Source: Saccoglossus kowalevskii
Lineage: Eukaryota > Hemichordata > Enteropneusta > Harrimaniidae
Direction of reading: 5' to 3'
Length of the DNA stretch: 28,702 bases
NCBI RefSeq assembly: GCF_000003605.2
Contig: NW_003125919.1
Coordinates: forward strand, 62,359-91,060
Shown: positions 1-9,487 of the stretch, one piece after another
How the letters are laid out: each line of letters opens with the position of its first letter
Position numbering within the stretch: the stretch's first letter is position 1
Position numbers and translations under genes: made by a program
Notes under the pieces: model-generated
Database searches by the model: none
What the model was told of the DNA's origin: nothing
The model's input: only the letters and a program-made list of their open reading frames with translations

Positions 1-758
1 GTATATATGTAATAATGTGGAAAACTTCCTTTCACTGTGAACATTTTTCCGCTAAAATAAATTCCAGTGAAAATGCCATTTCCCTCATACTCTATTGAGA
101 CTTGACACAGCACAGTGAAAATTTGATTCACACCGTATGCTTGAAAACTTTTCATCGAAAATAAATTAAGTGAAATTCTGTGTGATTTCATGAGAGTTGA
201 AAATGAAAAAATTATATGACACCCAACCCTACCACTCCATACACAATGTAACCACACCTCAAAAACATCCTTTCACCAGTGTATTCTATTTGAATTCAGG
301 AGAAATTTAAATAAACAAATTATATGACAACGAACTTAATTATAATTTCAACCTCTAGTTCAGCACTGATTAAATAAACTACCTCGTCTTTATGCCAACT
401 TGAAGTTATTCAATGCCTACACCAGTGACTTCAAAATCTATGTTTCAATTCCAGGAATTTCACTTGCTATTAATTGTATGGGAGTGCCAGTCTTTCATGA
501 ATTTCTATTGTCATGTCAATTTCTTGTGATTACTCGGAAAATGAAGCTGTAACCACAGACCACAGTGCTGCAACTAAATCCTGGTATAAGCACCGGTTAG
601 GCAGTCTTGAACTATGCATGTGAAGCCAGCTGAGAGGTATATCCAATCCTATAGATTTCTCATTGTTTGGTAACTATTTGCTGCAAATGCAACAAAAATC
701 AATATAAAAATATTACCCACACAGCATTCTACAGGTTACTTGTTATTATTATTATTAC

Positions 759-880
759 CTCATGGGTTACATCTTTCACTGCAGTTTTTTCCACTATGTA
801 TATCTTTGCATATTCTTCACTGGGTCCCATGTTTACTCTTTCCAATAATGGAAAATCTGTTTGTTTCATGTGCATAGTTT
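759..880 (-). CDS. RASSF2/4/6-like: RASSF exon, second half of RA domain
   Basis: The acceptor is CTATTCACAG|AAA. The first two bases complete a Glu codon, then 40 residues follow: TMHMKQTDFPLLERVNMGPS, EEYAKIYIVEKTAVKDVTHE. These correspond to RASSF2 LKATDYPLIARILQGPCEQ and FLMEKDQVEEVT (recalled). The donor is GAG|GTAATA, phase 0. The next exon (end of RA and SARAH) is not found in 1-758. A 26-bp minisatellite begins 10 bp upstream of the acceptor. Confidence 0.9.
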
Positions 881-3800
881 CTGTGAATAGAACAATAACA
901 TATAACAATGACATAGAACAATAGCATATAACAATGACATAGAACAATAGCATATAACAATGACATAGAACAATAGCATATAACAATAACCTATACATAA
1001 TAACATTGAGAACAATATCAGAAGTCTGATTTAGCACATTTGGTGAAATGGGAAATTCAAATAATCAATAATTTGTTAAATGTTACAGAATAGAAATAGG
1101 GTAGCATCAGTGAAACACAACTACATGTACGCACAGCACCCCACATGCGGTTATAGCGCCCTCAGGTGGTTCTATACGTGTTTTACCATTGTGTTGTATA
1201 CATTAACAGGGGACCCATATTGAACACAACGTGATGTGACAACTGTAGCGTTTTAATTCAAAGCCAGATGTTACACTTTCAGATCTAGGTGAGTAAAAAA
1301 AAAGGATGACAATCTTCTACGGTGTACTAGTATTCTACTTGAGGTAGTTTGAGCCAAATTCAAATTCACACAAGGGGTATGTAGGGGTATACTTAAGTGC
1401 TGATCACCCCATCCTTGACCAAGTGGTTCTTTCCTGAACACAGTCTGTTATGAGTCATATGATGCTTTCAGACCAGGTCATGTATAGCACATACCTCTAC
1501 ACATGCTGCCTTGCATGATGGGTGTTTCCCTCAAAGGCTAGGCCCACTGCCGAAACAGTGGATTGGTGTCAGGAAGGGCATCCGGCCAATTATCTCATGC
1601 TCCAAAAAACCTTAAATGGCAGTTACAGATTGCCACTAGTTTAAGGTGAATCCGGCCACCCTCGTCTTCGGGGACCAAACCGGATTTAAAACTCTGGACT
1701 ACTACTACACAACATAGTGTAAAAATCACTGGTAACGACCTCAACCCTGAGATGGAAACGTGTAAACAAGATCTGAGGATTAAAACAATGCCCTCTTTCA
1801 ACAACCTAATAGTAGGTGAATAAAGCCAAGGTAAATATAAATCGCAGGAACAGAATAGTACTGTTCACACTACACGAAGTACCGGGTACAATTTAAGATA
1901 ATCTCATATGTTTGCATATCGAATAGACCCAATTGTGTTCATGCACGGATGGAAACATCGGTTAGATTAGAAAAACAATTATTTTTTCACGTCGATGTAG
2001 CATTGCAAAAAAAGAAAAACGCTTGCAGCAGCACATAGATATGCGTTGCTGATGACGGTTTGCATTCATTCATTACTACAGCATTCAACCATATCTAGCT
2101 GAACTGCGTCATGTTATAGTAGTATGAATCAGTATATGTTATCTTAAATTCACCACTGAGGGCGTGATTTTGGTTCATGACATACGTTCAGGCAGCAAAT
2201 CTTAGTATGTGCCAAGTTTCGATCCCGAGCATCTATTGATACTCAGATTGAGTACTTTTCGTCAGTCCCGAACGTTCACATGCACTTCAACAAGTGCGAA
2301 CAAGGCTTTTTGTGAGTACCTCCTGTTTCTTTAACTTTACAGAGCATGAATTCTTCTGGTGTATTCTCCACTGCAAACTTTAGTAAGAGTGATCCAATGA
2401 CCTCTGGGGCAGTCATAAGACTATTTACACGTACATTAGTAACACTACCATGAGTAGGAGTAAACACAGCTGTCTGTAAATAACAACAATAAATAATAAT
2501 AAACATCTCTCAAATCAATGCCAAAGGGCGAGGTTTGTAAGCAAACCTTATACCACATTATAAAACATCAAAAACAAGAGAATTTACTGTTCCATAAAAA
2601 ACTTATATATATCATACACTACATAATGCCCGATTCATAATCCTATGAGAAAGCTGATGAGTGAGCTGTGTAATAATTTTCAAAATCATGACTCGCCCCA
2701 TTTGACCATAATTGAATTAATAATTGCACATTAATAGAGAAATAATTTATGCAAAAATAAACTTGTGCATCCTGCCTATGTTTTCTATGCCTCTATTATA
2801 GGTGAGATGATGTTGATATTGATGATATTATTTTATATTGCAGATTGTCTTTTACTTTTGATTGCTTGGATACTAGTACTTTAGTGAGAAGATATGTTTA
2901 GTTTTATACTTGCTCAATGTATTTTTAATCACATTTATGTGAACATTAAATGAATGCATTTTTCATTCACATATGTGGAGATTAAAAAAAATAGAATTCA
3001 CATTTTTGGAGTATATTTTTAGACAGGCTGTTAGGAAAGACTGCCACAACCTCTGATCCTAACATGAGAATGACTAGTTAAAGCGGGGGGAGTTGTCACC
3101 TGCACATGCGTCAGATGGCCATAGCGTGTCATTGTTTACAAACAAGCATCTACCCATGAGCCTTTGTGTTTTTAGCATGTGTTGTTATCGTCGATTGGGA
3201 CTCAATTCCCACGGGTGCGCAGGTGACGAACCTCCCGCTTTAAATATTACCTACCTCTTTATTATAATAGTGTCCACTGAATGACATTTTTCGTCTTCTC
3301 TGCAAACTTTTTGCTCTACTTGGTATATTCTGCACTTTAGGCCTTGACTGGTTGATCATACTTTTAGAACGTACAAGATTCTCTTTGCTACCTAATTCAG
3401 GTTCATCCTTCGTTAAAATCTTCTCAGTTTTAAACACATCACCTCGGCTGTTAAAGAAATCACTTTTCTGTTTTGAGAAGAGATCGTTAGTTCTATCACG
3501 CAAACTTCCAGCACTGAGTAAACTCTCACCGATTCCACGTGTACGTAAACTTCCAAATTCAGGATTCCGCAAACCTGAGGCACGAGGAAGACTGTCAAAG
3601 TCTTTGAATGCAGCTCCGTTTTGGTTCACGCTACGTGTTGATGTTGAAGACGTTGAGTATGTAACTTTCTTAGTTTGTAACTGTTTACGAATTCCTGATG
3701 GCGACTGCGATTCCTTTACTTCATGTACAACATCTTTCTTGCTTTTAACTTCTTGCTTTTCTTTTCTAAAAGCTCCCTTTTCTTTATCTACTTCATCTGT

Positions 3801-6800
3801 CTCGCTTACAAATTCTTTCTCAAATTTAAGATTCTGTTTTTCCCTCCTCATATCCTTCTCTGTTTTCACATCAACAGAACCTTTCGCAGTCTCTTTATTT
3901 TGAAATGTTTCTTTCTTCACTTTTCTGATATCATTTTTATCTTTACCGACTTCAACCTCGCTAGTTTCTTCACCCATGTCTTCCTCGGCATTAATTTCAA
4001 TCTGACTGTCTCGTAACAAGTGTCTGTTTCGTTTAGTTGCATCTCCCATTGCCTGCATCAATTTCTCTTCAAGTCCACTATCAAATATCATACTATTACC
4101 ACGTCTCTTCCATGTTGCCTGTTCTTTTTTCAGATTGATTGGTGCTTTCACTCCCCAGTAAATTTTCAAGACTCCTTCAAGCACGGGAACTCCTGTATCC
4201 TATGAACCAATAATGAGTTGTAAATGAGGAGAAAACTTGCATGCATGATGACAATAGGGTGTGCATGCACTTAATAAACATGAAGTGCCTAACTACCACT
4301 TTTGAAATGAATTTGAGAGTGTCTAACTACCTCTTGATCAAAAACAGCTTCATCATCTTGATACAATTTGTTTATTTCCATAGCATGATGCAATGGTTCT
4401 TATTGACTCAGACATTTGAGTTTATTCAGGAAATCTTAAGTCCCTGTTCGGATGAAATGTCAATTTTTGCCATTCCACGTAAGGCTTGGTTTTGTTCAAA
4501 CTTGTTCAATCTCAGACATTCTCTGACTAAACATTTTCATATTTAGATATACATCATGTCTCACATATGCACATGTATTACGGTAAGTTGACAATTCAAT
4601 TCAAGATGACCGAATGGTGGTCATTTAATGCTAAAAGAGTCACTTTCTCGAAATCGGTTTTTAGTTATGTAAATGTATGTATGTTTTGTTCAAACTTGGA
4701 TTGTTTTAACTAGGCAGGAATCTCCCTCTATTTCGCATGTACATGCATCAAACAGACGGAAATAAGTCTAAAGTCTAAACAGTCCAAGTCACTGCACAAG
4801 CTCAAACGTGTAATTGTCGTTCTTTTATTTACTCAGTACATGCCTTTACTGACTTTAGTGTACCACCAAATAAAATATATCACATTTATGAGCTAAATAA
4901 ATTGGTAACAAATTAATTTCCTAACTAATTATTAACAATAGTTGCATACCTCTTTGAGCATTAGGTGTCCGTATTTTCCCTCATAGAACTCGTTGTATTC
5001 TCGTAGTTTGGACTTTACATCAATCCTAAACAATATAGATACACATAAGTGATATAGAACAATGAAAAACAAAAATTCTGAAAACAAAAACGTCCACTAT
5101 TGTAAACGTATAGCTGCCAAAGCAGAATGACCCAGGGTATCAGATTGGTAATAACTTAATAGCAAAATACATAGCAAAATATTATGAAAAGGAGTCTTCT
5201 AAAAAAATGTATGTGTTGTTAAAGGGATTAAGTTTCACTATTTCGAAGTTTGGAACATATTCACTGTGTTTCAGTAAACAATTAGTTCTAGAATAATTTT
5301 ACATATTCATGGGTTTTTAATTTAATTAGGGAACAAACATTTGAAATCATGGGGGTGGGTACTGGAAACATATGACTGTACTCTATATTTTTATTGTTGC
5401 TGAATTCTCTCAACAATTGTTCCGACAACAACAACAACAACAACATCATGCAACCTTTTCTCTCTCGGTGCCTAGCTTGCAATTTTTTTCTTTTAAGAAA
5501 TCTTCCGGCCACCCCCCCACGATTTTAAATGGACGACCCCTTATGAGCAAAATTTAAACTGAGTGAATAAATAATGTTTTTTGTCAAGTTAGAACTTAAA
5601 TCAGATCTTTGTTCATAAGAGGATAATAAGAAAACAACTATCAGAGATAGTGTGCCCTCTATTGAACAGAACTGATTCTCAGAAGGATTCTTGAGCCATA
5701 ATTAAACTCTACAAGTCATTTGGAGTATTAAAATGTAGAGAGAGAGAGAGCTATTAAAGACAAAAATAGGAATTCTTCTGCACTTTTTTCATATATTCTA
5801 CAATAATTCTGGAAATGAACCCTAATTTTGGAGCCAACAGACAAAATTTGAATCAATATTCAGTTCTTACTCGAACAATTTTGCTATTTTCGTCCCAAAG
5901 GAAATTGCAGACTATAAACAGGTCTAATTTTGTGAATTTCTGATGAAAAGAGGGAACTGGTGGTGAAAAGGCGAAACTGTTGTGACACAATTTCCATTGA
6001 TTTTATACTTTTATAAAATGTGAATTTCATTTTACCAAATTACAAATTGCATAACAATAGTAAGACATATTTGAAAATCTATGTAAGATTTTTGCGTTAC
6101 AAAAAATATCAAATCAGCTCAAAGCACACATACATGCACTTGCATTGAAAATGATGACTATAACAATAGTAAGACATATTTGAAGATCTATGTAAGATTT
6201 TTTGTAGCGTTATTAGTACGCCAGTGAATGAGCATAACCAGTTGCGTCACGAAAAATATCATATCAGCTCAAAGCACACATGAACTGGCATTGAAAATGA
6301 TGTCATATTTTTGTTCTTGACCTAAAATACAAGTTACAATTTCACGGTTATCCCTTTGAACCATAAAATATTGGTGTAGTATTTTCTACATTTTTAAATA
6401 CGCTCTGTCTTTTGTGTACGTTTCGAGAAATAATAGTTGACAACAGGGGATTTTTTGTGTTTACTGCAAGATCTCACATAATTCTAGAAGATGCAGATTG
6501 AACATCTGCCGCAAAAAATTGAATGATTTGAATGTCATTTTTATTCAGAGACGAATATGGTGACATACCGTTACTTTATCAAAACTGAACATCAACAAAT
6601 GCGTATACTGTAGAATACTTTATTTTCGCTTGGAATTTATTTTTCGCTATTTTCGCTTAAGGGATGATTTCGTGAAAATAAAATCCGGCGAATATACTTG
6701 TTTTCCTATATTTCACATTCAATTCATCAAAAATCAGTGAAAATAAATTCCATACAAAACGCCCAAAATGCCTTTTCAGTGAAAATTAATTCCAGCTAAA

Positions 6801-7210
6801 ATAAAGTATTTCACAATAGTACATTATTAAGCCTGGAAACACACAAAAAAACCACTTTAGTGATTGTTGAATCTCATGCAAAGTTTTAATGTTTTTTACG
6901 TCTCATTTTATGCTCAACCCAATATTTTGCAGTGAACGGAAAATGATATATTCTGGGCCATGTAAAATGTCATAATAATACACATATGTACATATAAACT
7001 TTTATGACATTTTCTGTCAATGCCCTCTCCCTCCCCCCCCCCATTGATTTTGGCATGATGGGGAGGCTTTCAGTGGGCAATGTGTTGAATCATCTAAATC
7101 AAGGCAAAATCAGCTTACTTTGTTGCAATTTCTTGATATAGTTGTAAAACTTCTAGTTTTTCCCATTGCTGTTTTTGGTCTTCTTTACCCATTGGAGTAG
7201 GTTCCGCCAT
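759..7210 (-). CDS. RASSF2/4/6-like: Ras association domain family protein, RASSF2/4/6 type (partial, 5 exons)
   Basis: This is a scaffold of the classical RASSF family. Known members bind active Ras-like GTPases through an RA domain and bind MST/Hippo kinases through a C-terminal SARAH helix. Spliced coding exons on the minus strand are 7210-7119, 5025-4950, 4199-3255, 2473-2320 and 880-759. All junctions are GT-AG and the frame is kept (phases 2, 0, 0, 1, 0), giving 463 residues. The N-terminal block (LREYNEFYEGKYG at about 38-50, then GVLKIYWGVKAPI) matches the LKTYNLYYEG / GLLNISWGLRRPI region that I recall from vertebrate RASSF2. Residues near 340-371 carry LVRSKS, a basic stretch and SFSGHYYNKE, equivalent to RASSF2 LMRTRS and FSINGHFYNHK. 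The RA domain starts at TAVFTPTHGSVTNVRVNS (about 372) and continues through TDFPLLERVNMGPSEE. The linker between these blocks is about 200 residues longer than in RASSF2. The SARAH exon is not seen in 1-758 and must lie beyond the left edge. Which paralogue it is, or whether it is pre-duplication, cannot be told here. Confidence 0.9.
891..992. repeat. 26-bp minisatellite, about 4 copies
   Basis: The unit AACAATAGCATATAACAATG plus ACATAG repeats at 891, 917, 943 and 969 with very few changes. On the minus strand it lies just upstream of the RASSF acceptor at 881, so its last unit contributes to the polypyrimidine and branch-point region of that intron. Confidence 0.9.
993..2319. other. RASSF intron, no gene seen
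   Basis: Between the minisatellite and the next RASSF exon this intron holds the RTE-like fragment (1495-1715) and otherwise unremarkable AT-rich DNA. I see no exon-like ORF on either strand. Confidence 0.6.
1495..1715 (+). mobile_element. RTE-type LINE 3'-end fragment
   Basis: The segment carries GTGTCAGGAAGGGCATCCGG and later ACCGGATTTAAAACTCTGG followed by an (ACT)n-like tail. That arrangement is the hallmark of 3' ends of RTE-clade non-LTR retrotransposons (recalled). No coding part remains. It lies antisense in a RASSF intron. Confidence 0.5.
2320..2473 (-). CDS. RASSF2/4/6-like: RASSF exon, first half of RA domain
   Basis: The acceptor is TTTACAG|ACA and the donor GGAG|GTACTC (phase 1). 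It encodes TAVFTPTHGSVTNVRVNS, then MTAPEVIGSLLLKFAVEN and TPEEFMLCKVKETG. This is almost superimposable on the vertebrate RASSF2 RA-domain start that I recall (SVFTPAYGSVTNVRINS, then LLLNKFKIENSAEEFALY). It is the strongest family evidence in the window. Confidence 0.92.
3078..3243. mobile_element. MITE with TTAA duplication
   Basis: Inverted ends: TTAAAGCGGGGGGAGTTGTC on the left, and the complement of the right end reads TTAAAGCGGGAGGTTCGTC. Both continue into CACCTGC, giving about 30 bp of imperfect TIR. TTAA at 3078-3081 and 3240-3243 fits a piggyBac-style target duplication. The element is 166 bp long with no coding capacity. It starts 10 bp after the GT of the RASSF large-exon donor. 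Confidence 0.7.
3255..4199 (-). CDS. RASSF2/4/6-like: RASSF large linker exon
   Basis: A single 945-nt exon encodes 315 residues (57-371 of the product). The acceptor is TTCATAG|GAT and the donor GAG|GTAGGT. It begins DTGVPVLEGVLKIYWGVKAP, the second conserved N-terminal RASSF block. It then becomes a low-complexity Lys/Glu-rich stretch (about residues 115-220, possibly coiled-coil or disordered). A Ser/Arg-rich part follows with repeated LR-type pieces (SLPRASGLRNPEFGSLRTRG, SLLSAGSLRDRTNDLFSK). It closes with the conserved LVRSKS, basic and SGHYYNKE segment just before the RA domain. Read through past the donor, the frame gives VGNI and a stop, so intron retention would truncate the protein before the RA domain. 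A TTAA-flanked MITE begins 10 bp after the donor GT. Confidence 0.88.
4200..4949. other. RASSF intron, nothing recognised
   Basis: A 750-bp AT-rich intron. Its ORFs (for example 4241-4546 +) show no family resemblance or splice logic. Confidence 0.6.
4950..5025 (-). CDS. RASSF2/4/6-like: RASSF coding exon 2
   Basis: The acceptor is TTGTTTAG|G and the donor GAG|GTATGC. The first base completes a lysine codon, followed by 25 residues including LREYNEFYEGKYGHLMLKE. This is the conserved N-terminal block of RASSF2/4/6 proteins (LKTYNLYYEG in RASSF2, recalled). The exon ends in phase 0. Confidence 0.85.
5026..6605. other. RASSF intron with simple repeats and a diverged duplication
   Basis: Contents: a (CAA)n run near 5427-5444, a (GA)n run near 5738-5750, and a direct duplication at 6051-6153 / 6160-6303. 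No coding evidence. Confidence 0.6.
6051..6303. repeat. Imperfect direct duplication
   Basis: ATAACAATAGTAAGACATAT occurs at 6051 and again at 6160. Both copies continue through ATCTATGTAAGATTTTT and end in ATCAGCTCAAAGCACACAT and CATTGAAAATGATG. The second copy has about 40 extra bases in the middle (around 6202-6243). Confidence 0.85.
6606..6821. mobile_element. TIR element family A, copy 1
   Basis: A short non-coding element starting TACTGTAGAATACTTTATTT and ending in the complementary AATAAAGTATTTCACAATAGTA. The TIRs are about 40 bp, rich in TTTTCGCT and GGAATTTA blocks. The TA at each tip fits a TA target-site type, but the superfamily is not proven. Confidence 0.8.
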
Positions 7211-7223
7211 CACTTTGATATTT
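7119..7223 (-). CDS. RASSF2/4/6-like: RASSF exon with the start codon
   Basis: The acceptor is ACTACAG with exon start at 7223. The ATG is at 7210-7208 in the good context GTGATGG. It encodes 30 residues (MAEPTPMGKEDQKQQWEKLE and on) plus two bases, and the donor is AA|GTAAGC after 7119. The 13 bases before the ATG contain no in-frame stop, so an upstream coding exon cannot be formally excluded. The ATG context, and the absence of any recognisable RASSF coding upstream, favour this start. The exon is bracketed by two copies of TIR family A, at 6606-6821 and 7303-7508. Confidence 0.8.
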
Positions 7224-7302
7224 CTGTAGTTACTAGAAAAACAATATTACATATACTACAAGATTATTAAAGAATACCACAAGGTATACATCAACCAACA
7301 TG

Positions 7303-7508
7303 TACTGTAAAATACTTTATTTTAGCTGGAATTAATTTTTGCTGAAAAGACTTTTTAGGTGTTTTATGTATGGAATTAATTTTCACTGATTTTTGACAAG
7401 TTGAATGTAAAATATAGGAAAAAAGGTATATTCACTGGATTTTAATTTCACTGTATCATCCCTTCAACGATAAATTAATTCCAAGCGAAAATAAAGTATT
7501 CTACAGTA
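7303..7508. mobile_element. TIR element family A, copy 2 (opposite orientation)
   Basis: It starts TACTGTAAAATACTTTATTT and ends AAAGTATTCTACAGTA. Internal order is reversed relative to copy 1: the GCTGAAAAGACTTTTT block lies near the left end. Full length, just upstream of the first coding RASSF exon. Confidence 0.8.
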
Positions 7509-8272
7509 GCTTGTAACCATAATTTAGTAAGTGATTATAACAGCTTGGATCATGTCCTTGTGTCTGCATGATCATTTGCGTTTAGACAACGTAATTCTAT
7601 TTCAGTCCTGCTACATTGCATCCAATGCAAACAAAGGAAAGCGTTCATAGGTGACATAAAATATAAGGAAGACATTCAAACGTGTTCGTGTTCGTAACAC
7701 TTTCGAAGATGTCCATACAGTGTTTTCTGGAATGATTAATTAATTACACTCTTATAAAATATTTTGAGAAAATACAATTGATGTTGTATAAAATAATATT
7801 AATTAATATTAATATTAATTAAGCTGTCAACCAGGCAATGGTAACAAGAAGACTAGCTAATACATTACAATGAATAGAAGCACTAATTATTCAGTATTGC
7901 AACAAATTTTATAAATTTACTCCTAATAGAACACGTTTTGTTGCAGTTTTAACATTCCCCGTATTCCATGAATGTTTCACCTTGCTTAGTGACTGGTTAG
8001 GGAAAATTAATATTGTCACAACAGATCTCGAGCTATATTGCTGATCAGTGAGTGGCGTTAGCATGCTGGTAAGCAGATATGTAAACATATGACATCATAG
8101 TGCATTGGCCATACTATGTATATCTCATGGTTCACTAGCTTTATGCATTGGCTAATAAAAATACCGTATTTAATCAGAAAAGCATGGCTAAAATACTGTA
8201 TAGTTAGCTGGAATTAATTTTTGCTGAAAAGACTTTTTGGATATTTTGTATGGAATGAATGAATGTAAAATA

Positions 8273-9122
8273 TAATAATAATAACTTTATTACACTACTA
8301 AAAACCTTCAGAAGGTTTTTGTATGGTAAGGAACATAAATACAAAGAAATAAAAAAACATACAATACATAAGAGATAAAAATAAAATGTTAGTAAAATAA
8401 AAGAAAAAATAAATCAATTACTTTCTGTGGTTTTAAAAATTGTGCTCTTTAAGTATTTTGCTAAAGCTATATTACTGTAAAATGACTAATTTTCACTGGG
8501 TTTAAATTTCACTGATTTACCATTTCAGGCATATTCAGTGGGTTTTAAATTCACGGTTTCGTCATTTAGATAATGTGTTTTATGCTAAATTTTACATATT
8601 CACTGGGTTTTAATTTAGCGCATTTTCCCAGTCAGCGAAATAAGCTAAATTAAAACCCAGTGAATAATTACCCCCTTTACAGTATTCTCCATAATCTTTT
8701 TAAATATGGAATTCACATCCATTGTGTAAATATTTATTGCACACTCATCAAACAGTTTTTTTCTTTGTTCTATATAGCCAGTACAAAATAGCAGGAAATG
8801 TTTTTCATCTCCTAATGCTTTAGTGTTACATTTATTACAGTGTCTATTTTCTAATTCTATTTTGTGCTTTGTTCTTCTACCTAATTCTATTTCTAAGTTG
8901 TGGTCACTCAGACGGAATTTTGAAAGCATTTTCCTGAGGCTGAAATTTGAAATGTTTTGCAAATAATTTTCCATATTATAACTTACTTTGAATAGTTTGT
9001 ATGTTCTCAGTTTTGTTCCCCTATTTTCATTGGTTTCACTGAAATTTAGTTCTTCTCTCCATCTTTGAATATAAATCTCAGATAGTCTAGGGAAAACGGT
9101 ATTCTTGCTTGATTCTATTTTC
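8273..9122 (-). mobile_element. 5'-truncated non-LTR retrotransposon fragment
   Basis: Read on the minus strand, an ORF2-like C-terminal reading frame is followed by a 3' UTR. That UTR has a perfect hairpin (8300-8320), then AATAAAG and a TTATTATTATTA tail ending at about 8273. This is the typical layout of a LINE 3' end. It is 5'-truncated and interrupted by TIR family B (8473-8684). Confidence 0.75.
8473..8684. mobile_element. TIR element family B, copy 1
   Basis: It starts TACTGTAAAATGACTAATTT, has repeated CACTGGGTTT and TTCACTG blocks, and ends CCCAGTGAATAATTACCCCC with TTTACAGTA. It matches 17027-17220 over its whole length. It is inserted in the LINE fragment. Confidence 0.8.
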
Positions 9123-9124
9123 AC
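8645..9124 (-). pseudogene. LINE ORF2 C-terminal fragment
   Basis: The frame contains GTKLRTYKLFK, RKMLSKFRLSDHNLEIELGR and a zinc-knuckle-like CNKCNTKALGDEKHFLLFC. This CxxC...ExHFLLxC signature is typical of the end of reverse-transcriptase ORFs in CR1/L2/RTE-like LINEs (recalled). Endonuclease and RT domains are absent. The last 13 or so codons (from about TVKGVIIHW) come from the inserted family B element, so the natural C-terminus is lost. The apparent start lies at the junction with the family A element. It is not a functional gene. Confidence 0.8.
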
Positions 9125-9286
9125 TAAAGCATTCCTTCAGCGAAAATAGCGAAAATTAATTCCAAGCAAAAATAAATTATTCTACAGTACATGAAAGTTT
9201 TGGTTAAATGTGAAGTTAGTGATAACATTATTGCCTGCATTACAGCTGCACTATCAGTATATATATTTCACAATTTTTTCTTGAAT

Positions 9287-9487
9287 TACTGTAAAATATT
9301 TTCGCTTAGAATTTATTTTCGCTGAAAGAATGATTCAGTGAAAATAAAATCCAGCGAATATACTTTTTTTTCATATATTTTACATTCAACTCATCAAAAA
9401 TCAGTGAAAATAAATTCCACACAAAACACCCACAAAGTCTTTTCAGCGAAAATTAATTCCAGTTAAAATAAAGTAATTCACAGTATA
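9287..9487. mobile_element. TIR element family A, copy 4
   Basis: It runs from TACTGTAAAATATTTTCGCT to AAAGTAATTCACAGTA, in the same orientation and internal order as copy 1. It is close to full length with a short deletion near the left tip. Confidence 0.8.

Larger units (their letters stand above)
8194..9189. mobile_element. TIR element family A, copy 3, split by a LINE
   Basis: The left part, 8194 to about 8272, matches copy 2 from TACTGTA through GAATGTAAAATATA. The right part, about 9110 to 9189, resumes at TTCACTAAAGCATTCCTTCA and ends TTATTCTACAGTA. Between them is a LINE fragment. About 30 bp of the element's middle is missing at the junction compared with copy 2. Confidence 0.75.

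Noticed and set aside
1-758. Search for the RASSF SARAH exon
   Set aside because: No minus-strand frame resembles the expected helix, so it is taken to lie outside the window.
729-1037. 102-codon minus ORF taken as a whole
   Set aside because: Only its 880-759 part is real RASSF exon. The upstream part is translated minisatellite and the end is intron.
3352-4205. Plus-strand ORFs (3352-3903, 3723-4016, 4020-4205)
   Set aside because: They are antisense shadows of the RASSF large exon, whose minus frame carries conserved family motifs and correct splice sites.
5372-5557. ORF with poly-Gln
   Set aside because: The Gln run is a (CAA)n microsatellite inside an intron, with no other coding sign.
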